A program made the translations under genes and the position numbers. Shown piece after piece: positions 46,247 to 54,608 of a stretch of 64,000 nt of DNA. Source of the stretch: Algoriphagus chordae (GTDB taxonomy: Bacteria > Bacteroidota > Bacteroidia > Cytophagales > Cyclobacteriaceae); contig NZ_QKZT01000003.1 in assembly GCF_003254055.1 (NCBI RefSeq), forward strand, positions 211,082-275,081. Direction: 5' to 3'. The notes under the pieces were generated by a model, which was not told the DNA's origin, did not search any database, and worked only from the letters and a program-made list of their open reading frames with translations. Numbering within the stretch: position 1 is the first letter of the stretch; each line of letters begins with the position of its first letter.

Positions 46247-48910
46247 ATGAGAAAGTACCTGCTATTATTTGCAGTTTGTAGTTTGAGTTTTTGGAGTTGT
46301 GAAAATAAGCAAGAGGATCCCTTTGCTACCGAAAAACCTGATGAGTCGAGATTCACAAAAATCCCTTTGGCAGGCAATTTCAATGAGCCTATGGAGATTG
46401 AGGTGCTCGATAATGGGGATGTACTGATCATAGAGCGACATGGTTTGATGAAGCTTTACCAAAAAGCAACAGACGAGACAATTGTTGTGGGTGAATTTGA
46501 TGTGTTTCCAGAAAGAGAAGATGGTTTGATGGGAATAGCTAAGGACCCGGATTTTGCAAGCAATCACTGGCTATATATCTATTATGCTCCAGCTTCTGAG
46601 CCAGCTAAAAACAGGATATCAAGATTTGATTTTGTAGACAATAAGTTAGACTTGGCTTCTGAGGTGAAAATTATAGACATCGATCTTTTCAGAGGATGCT
46701 GCCATTCAGGTGGAGCATTGGAATTTGATGCCCAAGGTAATCTTTACTTGGGGATAGGGGACGATTCTACGCCTTTTGAATCAAATAATTTCAATCCAAT
46801 CGATGAGCGTCAAGATCAACCGAAAAATGTGGATGCTCAGAGAACTTCTGGTAATACCAATGATTTGCGAGGCGCAATTCTTCGAATCAAACCAAATCCA
46901 GAAGGTGGATATTCTATTCCTGAAGGAAATCTATTTCCCGAAGGAACACCTAAAACACGTCCTGAAATCTATGTAAAAGGCAATCGAAACCCATTTAGAT
47001 TTTCTATCGATAGTCATAATGGGAATTTGTATTGGGGTGAAGTAGGACCAGATGGTTCGGAGGACAAAGAAGGTCGTGGCCCAAGAGGATATGATGAGAT
47101 CAATGTGGCGACTGGCCCAGGATACTACGGCTGGCCGTATTTTGTGGGGAATAATTATGCCTATTGGAAATACGATTTTGCGACTGGAGAAAGTTTATTT
47201 CAGTTTGATCCGAAAGCTCCTAAAAACACTTCTCCTAATAATACCGGAATGGAAATCCTTCCTGAAGCTCATCCAGCGTTGATTTACTATCCTTATGGAG
47301 AGTCAGCAGAATTTCCTATGCTCGGTCAGGGTGGTAGAAATGCCATGGCTGGTCAGGTTTATTATCGAGAGGATTATGAAGCTTCTGAGGTTAGATTTCC
47401 AGGATATTACAATGAGAAGTTGTTTATCTACGACTGGATGCGGAACTGGATTTTCACAGTTAGTCTGACGGAGAATTTTGAGTATGATACCATGGAGCGT
47501 TTTATGCCTGAAACTCATTTTGAGAAGCCGATGGATATGCAGTTTGGGAAAGATGGTTCTCTCTATGTATTGGAATACGGTACGTTCTGGCGTGCAAATA
47601 ACGATGATTCTGGTTTGTATAGAATTGTTTTTTCCGAAGGAAATAGAAAGCCAGAAGTAAAAATCTCGGCAGACAAAACAGTGGGAGCTGCACCCTTGAC
47701 GGTGAATTTTTCCTCAGCGGGAACGCAAGATTTAGACCCAGATGATCAGGTCAGTTTCTTATGGGAGTTTGGAGAGAATGGAGCGACTTCTACCGATGAA
47801 AACCCAACTTATAACTTTGACAAGCCTGGGGTTTATAAAGTGAAATTGACAGCCACAGATCTTCAAGGAGAGACTTCGAGTTCATTTTTGGAACTGAAAG
47901 TGGGCAATGAGGCGCCGGCAGTTACTATAGCTTGGGAAGGGAATAAGAGTTTCTATTTCGGTAAGGAAGCGATCAATTACTCTGTGACTGCAAAGGATAA
48001 AGAGGATGGGGAAATAGATCCATCACAAATCAAAATGAGCGTTGACTACTTGGAAGGTGGGTACGATCTGATAGAAATGGGGCACCAAGAGGAGGTTTTG
48101 AGCATTGGGGAGACTTACATCAATGAAGCTGGCTGTAAAGCTTGTCATGGTATCAACAATGAATCTGTGGGGCCAGATTATACCTCGGTGTCTGAGAAAT
48201 ACAAAGAGGATCCAAATGCGAAATCCTACCTGATCAATAAAGTTAGGAATGGTGGTTCTGGCGTCTGGGGTGACCAAATCATGCCGGGACACACACACTT
48301 AGATGAGAAGCGAGTAGGGCAGATGGTTGACTTTGTGCTAAGCATAGCCAATCCAAATGCTGTCTCGGGCTTAGCAGCTTCTGGGAAATACCAAATTGAA
48401 AATACGGATGATCCTGAAGGTTTCTATATGGTTCAAGCTTCTTACGAAGACAAAGGGGCCAATGGTATTCCGGCGATTAAGACTACGAGTCAGCTAAAAT
48501 TGAGGAATACTACCGTTTCAGCCTACAGCGCAGAAGGTATTGATCATGTTGCGCGTGCAAATCCTGAAGATGAGCATTACGTGCAGTTTACTGCGTCTGG
48601 AGCTTGGCTATTGTTTCGAGATATTGACCTCAATGAAATCAAGAAAATCACGCTTTCTATCATGCCTGGAAATACCAAAGGTAAACTTCAGGTAAGAGCT
48701 GGTTCTCCAGATGGTAAGCTTTTGGCAGAGACAGGTATTCTAACCAAGGATTCCAGACCTAGCACAGGCCCACAAGTGGGTTGGTTTGCCGCTCCATTTA
48801 GCATTCCAGCCACTGATTACTTTGGGGATTTATACTTCGTCTATGTGACGGATGAGCCTATTTCGATCTGGGGCACTTTCAATCTGAATACGCTGCAGTT
48901 CGAGAAATGA
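46247..48910 (+). CDS. PQQ-dependent sugar dehydrogenase-like propeller fused to PKD, cytochrome c and C-terminal beta domain; lipoprotein
   Basis: 887 residues. The lipoprotein signal ends FWSCENK (Cys19). Residues of about 35-460 form the glucose/sorbosone dehydrogenase six-bladed propeller: GDVLIIERHGLMKLY, DGLMGIAKDPDF, CCHSGGALEFDAQGNLYL and KGNRNPFRFSID. A PKD domain (about 466-552, SFLWEFGENGATS) follows, then a class I cytochrome c: CKACH (630-634) with Met679 in IMPGH as likely sixth ligand. The last 170 residues look like a CBM6-type beta-sandwich (EHYVQFTASGAWLLFRDIDL). Thus a surface lipoprotein that could oxidise a sugar and pass electrons to its own haem. Similar fusions are seen in Bacteroidota and Planctomycetota. 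Substrate unknown. Confidence 0.9.
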   Translation: MRKYLLLFAVCSLSFWSCENKQEDPFATEKPDESRFTKIPLAGNFNEPMEIEVLDNGDVLIIERHGLMKLYQKATDETIVVGEFDVFPEREDGLMGIAKDPDFASNHWLYIYYAPASEPAKNRISRFDFVDNKLDLASEVKIIDIDLFRGCCHSGGALEFDAQGNLYLGIGDDSTPFESNNFNPIDERQDQPKNVDAQRTSGNTNDLRGAILRIKPNPEGGYSIPEGNLFPEGTPKTRPEIYVKGNRNPFRFSIDSHNGNLYWGEVGPDGSEDKEGRGPRGYDEINVATGPGYYGWPYFVGNNYAYWKYDFATGESLFQFDPKAPKNTSPNNTGMEILPEAHPALIYYPYGESAEFPMLGQGGRNAMAGQVYYREDYEASEVRFPGYYNEKLFIYDWMRNWIFTVSLTENFEYDTMERFMPETHFEKPMDMQFGKDGSLYVLEYGTFWRANNDDSGLYRIVFSEGNRKPEVKISADKTVGAAPLTVNFSSAGTQDLDPDDQVSFLWEFGENGATSTDENPTYNFDKPGVYKVKLTATDLQGETSSSFLELKVGNEAPAVTIAWEGNKSFYFGKEAINYSVTAKDKEDGEIDPSQIKMSVDYLEGGYDLIEMGHQEEVLSIGETYINEAGCKACHGINNESVGPDYTSVSEKYKEDPNAKSYLINKVRNGGSGVWGDQIMPGHTHLDEKRVGQMVDFVLSIANPNAVSGLAASGKYQIENTDDPEGFYMVQASYEDKGANGIPAIKTTSQLKLRNTTVSAYSAEGIDHVARANPEDEHYVQFTASGAWLLFRDIDLNEIKKITLSIMPGNTKGKLQVRAGSPDGKLLAETGILTKDSRPSTGPQVGWFAAPFSIPATDYFGDLYFVYVTDEPISIWGTFNLNTLQFEK

Positions 48911-48992
48911 GAAGATTGAAAAATTGATGCCGATTAGTTTGGAATATTATTTTTCAAACTAATCGGTTAAATTAGATCAAACTTTTTAGCAT

Positions 48993-49361
48993 ATGGCACT
49001 AGAGAAAAAATACTGTTTGAATTGTGGAGAGGCGATTCAAGGCAGAATAGACAAGAAATTCTGTGATGATCAATGCCGCAATACCTACAATAATCAGCAA
49101 AATGCATTATCTACAAATTACATACGTCGGATTAATCACAGTCTGAAAAAGAACAGGAATATTTTGGAAGAAATCATTCCATCGGGTGAGGAAATGGCAA
49201 AAACGACCCGAGAGCGTTTGCTTCGCGATGGATTTCAGTTCAAATATTTCACTCATCTCTACGAAACCAAAAAAGGGAATATCTATCATTATTGCTATGA
49301 TTATGGTTTTTTGGCGCTAGATGGAGATTGGTTTTTGGTGGTAAAAGGCAAGGAAATTTAG
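48993..49361 (+). CDS. Small zinc-ribbon protein of unknown function
   Basis: 122 residues. The N-terminus holds a treble-clef-like zinc site, YCLNCGEAIQG and KKFCDDQCRNTYNN (C-x2-C ... C-x3-C, residues 8-31). The rest is a helical part and a short beta domain ending DGDWFLVVKGKEI. Such proteins are common in Bacteroidota and have no assigned role; a nucleic-acid-binding function is a guess. It is 52 bp upstream of the DEAD-box gene on the same strand. Confidence 0.8.
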   Translation: MALEKKYCLNCGEAIQGRIDKKFCDDQCRNTYNNQQNALSTNYIRRINHSLKKNRNILEEIIPSGEEMAKTTRERLLRDGFQFKYFTHLYETKKGNIYHYCYDYGFLALDGDWFLVVKGKEI

Positions 49362-49413
49362 CTTCTCCTAAGCTCTTGGATATATAGCTCGCAGTTAATT
49401 GGTACTTTTGGGG

Positions 49414-50739
49414 GTGTCAGAAAAACAAACAGAATCCACCGCCCAGTATCTCAAAAGTCTTTCGATTGATAGTCTCAACGAAATGCAGTCTGAATTCATC
49501 TCTAGAGCTGCCAAAAATCCCCATCTTGTACTTTTATCTCCAACAGGCTCCGGCAAAACGGTAGCCTTTCTGATTCCACTTTTAAATTCCCTCAAGGAAA
49601 ATGTACGGGAAGTGCAGGCGCTGATTATTGTGCCTTCCAGAGAATTGGCCATTCAGATCGAGCAGGTTTTCAAAGGCATGAAAACTCCTTTCAGGGTGAG
49701 TACAGTATATGGAGGACATTCTTCCAAATTGGAATCAAACAGTTTGGGTGAAGCACCAGCCGTAATAATTGGAACTCCAGGAAGACTAGCGGACCATATA
49801 GAGAGAGGTTCTTTTAATCCGAAAACTATCCAAACGGTTGTTCTTGATGAATTTGATAAGTCTCTTCAAATGGGCTTTCATGAGCAGTTGAAAGTGATTT
49901 TTGCTGCGCTCAACGGTGAACAAAGACACTTGCTCACTTCTGCTACGGTGCTGAAAAGATTGCCTGATTTTCTGCCATTCGTAGATCATCGCACGGTTAA
50001 TTTCCTGAAGGATGTGGTGGAGTCAAAGTTGGAACTCAAGATCGTCCATAGTTCAAGTAAGGAAAAAGGCGAAACGTTGATGCGCTTGGTTGCAGGATTT
50101 CAGGATGAATCTTGCATTGTTTTTTGTAACCATCGAGATGCTGTGGATAGGCTGAGCATTCTGCTAAATGATTACGATTACTTCCATTCGGTTCTGCATG
50201 GAGGTTTAGAGCAGATTGATCGGGAGAAAAACTTGATCAGATTCCGGAGTAAAGTCACCAATCTTTTGATAGCGACAGATCTGGCTTCAAGAGGATTGGA
50301 TATTCCAGAGATCAAGCATGTGGTTCATTACCAATTGCCTCCTAAGGAAGACGCCTTTATCCATAGAAATGGTAGAACTGCCCGGATGCATGCTGAAGGA
50401 TTATCATATATGATTTTAGCTAACGATGAGTCTAGACCAGACTATATCGATGAGTTTATTGAGGAGTTCAAGGTATCGGAGAAGATTGTGCCGCCAGTTG
50501 CCCAGGAATGGACTTGCCTCTACGTGAGTGCAGGCAAAAAAGATAAAGTGAGCAAGGGTGATATCGTAGGGATGCTGACCAAAAAGGGTGGGTTAACGAG
50601 CACTGAAATTGGCTTGATCACCATTATGGATTTTGCTTCTTATGTAGCAGTGAAAAGTAATCTCGTACAAAAGCTGATGCCAAAATTGAAAAACGAGCGA
50701 GTGAAGAAGGTAAAAGTGAAGATCGAGGAAGCTAATTAG
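49414..50739 (+). CDS. DEAD-box-like ATP-dependent RNA helicase (DEFD variant)
   Basis: About 441 residues. No ATG fits; GTG 49414 (MSEKQTEST) is the best start, TTG codons at 49399 and 49408 being less likely. It has a Q motif (LNEMQ), SPTGSGKTVAF (I), PSRELAIQ (Ia), GTPGRLADHI (Ib), VLDEFDK (II, with Phe-Asp instead of Ala-Asp), TSATVL (III), IATDLASRGLDI (V) and HRNGRTARM (VI), and a C-terminal RNA-binding domain like DbpA's (KKDKVSKGDIVGMLTKKGGL). It probably assists ribosome assembly or RNA turnover. Confidence 0.9.
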   Translation: MSEKQTESTAQYLKSLSIDSLNEMQSEFISRAAKNPHLVLLSPTGSGKTVAFLIPLLNSLKENVREVQALIIVPSRELAIQIEQVFKGMKTPFRVSTVYGGHSSKLESNSLGEAPAVIIGTPGRLADHIERGSFNPKTIQTVVLDEFDKSLQMGFHEQLKVIFAALNGEQRHLLTSATVLKRLPDFLPFVDHRTVNFLKDVVESKLELKIVHSSSKEKGETLMRLVAGFQDESCIVFCNHRDAVDRLSILLNDYDYFHSVLHGGLEQIDREKNLIRFRSKVTNLLIATDLASRGLDIPEIKHVVHYQLPPKEDAFIHRNGRTARMHAEGLSYMILANDESRPDYIDEFIEEFKVSEKIVPPVAQEWTCLYVSAGKKDKVSKGDIVGMLTKKGGLTSTEIGLITIMDFASYVAVKSNLVQKLMPKLKNERVKKVKVKIEEAN

Positions 50740-50801
50740 TTTTCAGTGTTCAGTCTCAGTTGTCACATTTAAACTCAAATGAATGCCAATAAACATTTTG
50801 T

Positions 50802-51050
50802 GAAAATAGTTGAAGTTCAGCTGATGCGATTCCCCTTTATAAAGGGGGAGTTGATCCGTTTTCAAAATGTATTAGGATCATCGGTGGTGTAATAGATTTC
50901 TGTAAATTCTAGTCTAAAATCAAGTAATTGCCTGTAAGTCCTTTGCTAAAATAGTTGAAGTTCAGCTAATGCAATTCCCCCTTTTCAAAGGGTGCAAGGG
51001 GGATTTTCAATCTTAAAGCGGGCAACAATTCTTCACCTTTTCAAAGGGGG
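50802..51050. repeat. Repeat block A-A': about 250 bp, palindrome-bearing, left of DUF559 gene
   Basis: It comprises two consecutive units, each beginning AAAATAGTTGAAGTTCAGCT. Unit A (50802-50945) contains the palindrome CCCCTTTATAAAGGGG (50832-50847), then ATCCGTTTTCAAAATGTATT, and ends CCTGTAAGTCCTTTGC. Unit A' (50946-51050) contains CCCCCTTTTCAAAGGGTGCA followed by a G run (50976-51002) and ends ACCTTTTCAAAGGGGGTA. The entire block recurs in the same order and direction at 51629-51880. Confidence 0.92.
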
Positions 51051-51074
51051 TATCAATGCAAGTGTGAGTTTAAT

Positions 51075-51473
51075 TTACTTAAAACAACTTCTAGCAATTC
51101 CATTTTTGTCTTCCCATTCATCAATGTAAAAGTTCAATTCATTAAGTACGAACTCCATGTTTTTCTTCACATCGATGTCCAGAAATCTAAGGAAGTTTAA
51201 TCCATTCTTTTCCAGTATTTGCTGACGAACCTCGTCTTCTATCATAGCTTTTTCATCAAAGTGTGAGTCACCATCTATTTCAATTACTAGATTTAATTTA
51301 TTGCTGTATAGATCAACAATGTAATTGCCTAGAGGTTTTTGTCTATTGAAACCATAACCTCGGAATTGACTCGCTCTTAACTTTTGCCAAAGCAGTATTT
51401 CAGAAAGCGTGCTATGAGATCTAAGTTTTCTGGAGAATTCACGTAATGATTTATTGTATGGCAAAAAATACAT
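51075..51473 (-). CDS. DUF559 endonuclease-like protein (Vsr/PD-(D/E)xK fold)
   Basis: 132 residues, full length for the family. SEILLWQKLRASQFRGYGFN leads to GNYIVDLYSNKLNLVIEIDG, with Asp54, Glu65 and Asp67 placed as in restriction-like nucleases related to Vsr. Family members occur in great numbers in Bacteroidota and Cyanobacteria, often alone, and their function is not established. Here the gene is enclosed between long direct repeats (50802-51050 and 51629-51880) plus a third partial copy beginning 30 bp before its start codon, a layout of a repeat-associated or mobile unit rather than a housekeeping gene. Confidence 0.88.
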   Translation of the reverse strand: MYFLPYNKSLREFSRKLRSHSTLSEILLWQKLRASQFRGYGFNRQKPLGNYIVDLYSNKLNLVIEIDGDSHFDEKAMIEDEVRQQILEKNGLNFLRFLDIDVKKNMEFVLNELNFYIDEWEDKNGIARSCFK

Positions 51474-51502
51474 ACAGTTAATTTAAAAAAATATGGAGTT
51501 AA

Positions 51503-51628
51503 ATCCCCCTTGCCCCCTTTATAAAGGGGGAGTTGACCCGTTTTCAAAATGTATAAGGAACAGTGGTGGTGTAATAGATTTCTGTAAATTTTAGTCTAAA
51601 ATCAAGTAATTGCCTGTAAGACCTTTGC
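51503..51628. repeat. Repeat copy B, inverted-junction copy upstream of DUF559
   Basis: It starts with AATCCCCCTTGCCCCCTTTA, the inverse of the palindrome core of units A'/C', and runs through TAAAGGGGGAGTTGACCCG into the right half of unit A/C (CAAAATGTATAAGG ... CCTGTAAGACCTTTGC). So it joins a type-2 palindrome arm, inverted, to the type-1 right half. Unit C follows directly. Confidence 0.88.
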
Positions 51629-51880
51629 GAAAATAGTTGAAGTTCAGCTGATGTGATCCTACCTTTATAAAGGGGGAGTTGATCCGTTTTCAAAATGTAT
51701 TAGGATCAGTGGTGGTGTAATAGATTTCTGTAAATTCTAGTCTAAAATCAAGTAATTGCCTGTAAGACCTTTGCGAAAATAGTTGAAGTTCAGCTAATGC
51801 GATTCCCCCTTTTCAAAGGGGGCAAGGGGGATTTTCTACCTTCTCAGGTAACAATTCTTCACCTTTTCATAATGGGAGGT
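51629..51880. repeat. Repeat block C-C': direct copy of block A-A'
   Basis: Unit C (51629-51774) matches A over its length apart from a few substitutions (a weakened palindrome arm, CCTACCTTTATAAAGGGGGA), and unit C' (51775-51880) matches A', with an intact CCCCCTTTTCAAAGGGGG core and downstream AAGGGGGATTTTC. The rest of the gap to 51961 holds a TTG/TACCTTAA pair (51900, 51928) that may be the promoter of the VOC gene. Confidence 0.92.
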
Positions 51881-51961
51881 ACCCTTTTTCAAATTAAACT
51901 TGGAATAAAAGCGCTCTAATTTTTTCTTACCTTAATACCTCACTAACCCATAGCAAGTCAC

Positions 51962-52381
51962 ATGAAAAAGCGCGTTACAGGAATAGGAGGAATATTTTTC
52001 AAAGTAGAAGATCCTAGCAAGACCAAAGAGTGGTATCAGAAGCATCTAGGATTAAATACGGATGCCTACGGAGCTACCTTCGAGTGGCGGAATTCCGAAA
52101 ATTCAAATAAAAAAGGCTTTACCCAATGGTCGCCTATGAAGGACGATACGACCTATTTCAAGCCCTCGGAAAAGGATTTTATGGTGAACTACCGGGTAGA
52201 GAATCTGGTGGAATTGCTGCAAGAGCTGAAAGCTGAAGGAGTGACTATTCTAGATGAAATAGATGATACCTCTTACGGAAAGTTTGTGCATATTTTGGAT
52301 CCAGATGGCCACAGCATAGAACTCTGGGAGCCCGTAGATGAGGCCTATGATAAAATTGTAGATACCAAAACCAAAGGATAA
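51962..52381 (+). CDS. VOC family protein
   Basis: 139 residues, one glyoxalase-fold domain: KRVTGIGGIFFKVEDPSKTK, the FEWRNSE loop and HILDPDGHSIELWEPVDEAY at the end, where the glutamate of IELWEP is the usual metal ligand. The histidine normally at the start of the first strand is replaced (GGIFFKV), so metal binding may be weaker or absent. It is 5 bp from the GNAT gene and shares its transcript. Confidence 0.87.
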   Translation: MKKRVTGIGGIFFKVEDPSKTKEWYQKHLGLNTDAYGATFEWRNSENSNKKGFTQWSPMKDDTTYFKPSEKDFMVNYRVENLVELLQELKAEGVTILDEIDDTSYGKFVHILDPDGHSIELWEPVDEAYDKIVDTKTKG

Positions 52382-52386
52382 ATACC

Positions 52387-52677
52387 ATGGCAGAGATCAA
52401 AATCAAGCAGGAATTTGACGGTAAAAGAGGTTCCTTCTACCTTGAAGAAGGTGCCAGGCGATTTGGAGAAATGGTCTATGTAATGGCCGGCCCAAAGAAA
52501 ATGATCATTGAACATACTGAAGTTGATGAAAGCCTAAAAGGGCAGGGCATCGGTCTTAAGTTGCTAGTTGAATTGGTTGACTATGCGCGAGAGGAAGAGA
52601 TCAAAGTCATTCCCTTGTGTCCATTTGCTAAAGCTATGTTCAAGAAAAATGAAGAGTTGCAGGATGTGCTTAATTAA
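52387..52677 (+). CDS. Short GNAT-fold N-acetyltransferase (YjdJ-like)
   Basis: 96 residues, the small single-module GNAT type. EVDESLKGQGIGLKLLVELV is the acetyl-CoA pyrophosphate loop (Q/RxxGxG/A), and KVIPLCPFAKAMFKKN is the typical C-terminal strand and helix of this subgroup. The substrate is unknown. Cotranscribed with the VOC gene. Confidence 0.88.
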   Translation: MAEIKIKQEFDGKRGSFYLEEGARRFGEMVYVMAGPKKMIIEHTEVDESLKGQGIGLKLLVELVDYAREEEIKVIPLCPFAKAMFKKNEELQDVLN

Positions 52678-52816
52678 TGCTTTCTAAAGGAATAATCTTG
52701 AGTAATATGTTATTAAACAGGGATTAAATCGAAAATCACATCCTGTTCACTAGGAAGGAAAATAAATAAACCTGTGTTCTTTGCGTTAGCCTCCGCGTCA
52801 TTGGCGGTTTAAAAAA

Positions 52817-53077
52817 TTAGAAAAACACAGTCCAAATAACCCAGGCCAAGGTTAGTATTACCATGATGGCGAAGAAATACCCACTGCTGGAGGAGGAAGA
52901 GTATCTATTAGCTCTGAACTTGATGCTGTCGTCGATGCTTTTGAGATCAGCTTTATCCATATTTTTTTCTCGGGATAGCCCATCAGGACTCGTCAGCTTT
53001 GGGCGTATTTTTCCCAAATTCCGATTTTCTTTCGAAGACTTATTTGCTGAAACACTAAAGCCGGCTCCTCCTGTCAT
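52817..53077 (-). CDS. Small tail-anchored-like membrane protein of unknown function
   Basis: 86 residues. The first 60 are hydrophilic (KSSKENRNLGKIRPKLTSPD), followed by a serine run and one membrane helix at the C-terminus (GYFFAIMVILTLAWVIWTVF). Its composition and the ENRNLGK motif resemble small conserved Bacteroidota proteins, but the case is moderate only, as the opposite strand also has an open frame of poor composition. Confidence 0.55.
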   Translation of the reverse strand: MTGGAGFSVSANKSSKENRNLGKIRPKLTSPDGLSREKNMDKADLKSIDDSIKFRANRYSSSSSSGYFFAIMVILTLAWVIWTVFF

Positions 53078-53198
53078 ACTTTATCAATTAGCCATCAAAA
53101 TAATGATTTCTAATGAAGTAGAAAAGAATTGACATATATGATCCTAATGGTATCCACGATGCTGAAATTGTTTCGAAGGATAATTTTTTTGTCTGCAG

Positions 53199-53227
53199 TT
53201 GGCGAAAGTGCCTTTTTCATATTTTTT
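53199..53227 (+). promoter_or_regulatory. Candidate promoter for the amidohydrolase operon
   Basis: TTG (53199-53201) and TATTTTTT (53220-53227) are 18 bp apart, close to the TTG/TAnnTTTG pattern; the start codon is 46 bp after the second box. Confidence 0.35.
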
Positions 53228-53273
53228 CACTAAACTGCTTCTTATAATAGCCAACCAACCAAACTATATTTTT

Positions 53274-54551
53274 ATGAGAAAGATCATACTAAGCGGAATA
53301 GCTTTACTATTTTCTATCTGTGCTTTTGCACAGAAGACCTATATACATGCAGGGAAATTAGTAGATGTCCGAAACCAGAAAGTCCTAATTGAACAGACAA
53401 TAGTAATTGAAGGCGAGAAAATTGTTTCCGTCAGTGCTGGATACCAAAATCCAGGTTCAGAAGATTCAACAATAGATCTGAAGGGAAGTACAGTGATGCC
53501 TGGATTGATGGATATGCATGTTCATATAGAAGGAGAAACAAGCCCTACACGATATATAGACGGTTTCCGAGAAAATGAAGCTGATGTTGCTTTTAAGTCT
53601 ATTCATTTTGCTGAGAAAACTATCATGGCGGGATTTACGACAGTACGTGATCTGGGTGGTTCTGGAGTCAATATCTCACTTAGGAATGCTATAAACTCTG
53701 GAAAAGTTATTGGGCCTCGTATCTATACAGCAGGCAAATCAATAGCTCCTACAGGTGGGCATGCAGATCCTACCAACGGCATGAAAAGAGACTTGATGGG
53801 GGATCCAGGACCAGATGATGGAGTAATCAATGGGCCTTATGAAGCTAGAAAGGCTGTTCGCCAACAGGTGAAATACGGTGCAGACTTGATTAAGGTGACA
53901 GCAACAGGCGGTGTGCTTTCTGTCGCTAGGGATGGTTCTGCGCCTCAGTTTGCTCAGGATGAATTAGACGCTGTAGTACAGACGGCAAACGATTTTGGTA
54001 TTATGGTGGCAGCACATGCTCATGGAGATGAGGGGATGCAGCGTGCTATAAATGCAGGTGTTACCTCCATTGAGCATGGCACGATGATGTCTGAGGAGAC
54101 GATGGATTTGATGATAGAGAAGGGAGGCTGGCTTGTGCCAACGGTGACAGCGGGAATGTCAGCAGCAGCTTACGGTGAAATTCCGGGATACTATCCTCCT
54201 GTGGTAGCTGAAAAGGCAAGAAGAATTGGTCCTCAGATTCAGGCGACTTTTGGAAAAGCCTACGAAAAAGGAGTGAAAATAGCATTCGGAACAGATGCAG
54301 GAGTTTTTCCTCATGGTGAAAACTACCGTGAGTTTATCTACATGACTGAAGTGGGAATGCCAAATCTAGAGGCTATTAAATCGGCTACTTTAACCAATGC
54401 TATTTTCTTGGGGATTGAAGATAAACTGGGGACTTTGGAAGCTGGGAAGTTGGCAGATATCATCGCTGTCTCAGGAAATCCAGAGCAGGATATCACTGTA
54501 ATGAAGGATGTAGTTTTTGTGATGAAGGAAGGTAAAGTAATCAAACAATAA
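53274..54551 (+). CDS. Secreted amidohydrolase (Xaa-Pro dipeptidase/imidazolonepropionase-like)
   Basis: 425 residues from ATG 53274, which gives signal peptide MRKIILSGIALLFSICAFAQ; an upstream TTG frame lacks one. The metal site of the amidohydrolase superfamily is complete: MDMHVHIEG (HxH), a lysine in ADLIKVTATGG (carbamylated), AAHAHGDEG, TSIEHGTMM, and the aspartate of AFGTDAGVFPHG. The family includes periplasmic Xaa-Pro and Xaa-Arg dipeptidases. It leads a co-directional group with an S10 peptidase and a serine hydrolase, which suggests peptide breakdown outside the cytoplasm. Confidence 0.92.
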   Translation: MRKIILSGIALLFSICAFAQKTYIHAGKLVDVRNQKVLIEQTIVIEGEKIVSVSAGYQNPGSEDSTIDLKGSTVMPGLMDMHVHIEGETSPTRYIDGFRENEADVAFKSIHFAEKTIMAGFTTVRDLGGSGVNISLRNAINSGKVIGPRIYTAGKSIAPTGGHADPTNGMKRDLMGDPGPDDGVINGPYEARKAVRQQVKYGADLIKVTATGGVLSVARDGSAPQFAQDELDAVVQTANDFGIMVAAHAHGDEGMQRAINAGVTSIEHGTMMSEETMDLMIEKGGWLVPTVTAGMSAAAYGEIPGYYPPVVAEKARRIGPQIQATFGKAYEKGVKIAFGTDAGVFPHGENYREFIYMTEVGMPNLEAIKSATLTNAIFLGIEDKLGTLEAGKLADIIAVSGNPEQDITVMKDVVFVMKEGKVIKQ

Positions 54552-54555
54552 TCAA

Positions 54556-54580
54556 CGTGGCCCCTCAAGTGGCCTTTTTT
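54556..54580 (+). terminator. Weak terminator-like hairpin with T run
   Basis: GGCC arms (54559-54562 and 54571-54574) with an 8-nt loop are followed directly by six T. The stem is short, so read-through into the S10 peptidase gene is likely. Confidence 0.4.
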
Positions 54581-54608
54581 AGTATAGATAGTTTCAATCC
54601 AAGATATT

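Noticed and set aside
50802..51880. CRISPR-like array
   Set aside because: Repeats are 100-250 bp, adjoin each other or a gene, and there are no unique spacers of uniform size.
52863..53132. Plus-strand 89-codon open frame opposite the small tail-anchored protein
   Set aside because: Phe/Ser/Leu-rich and without a plausible start; the minus-strand frame has a membrane helix and a sensible hydrophilic part.
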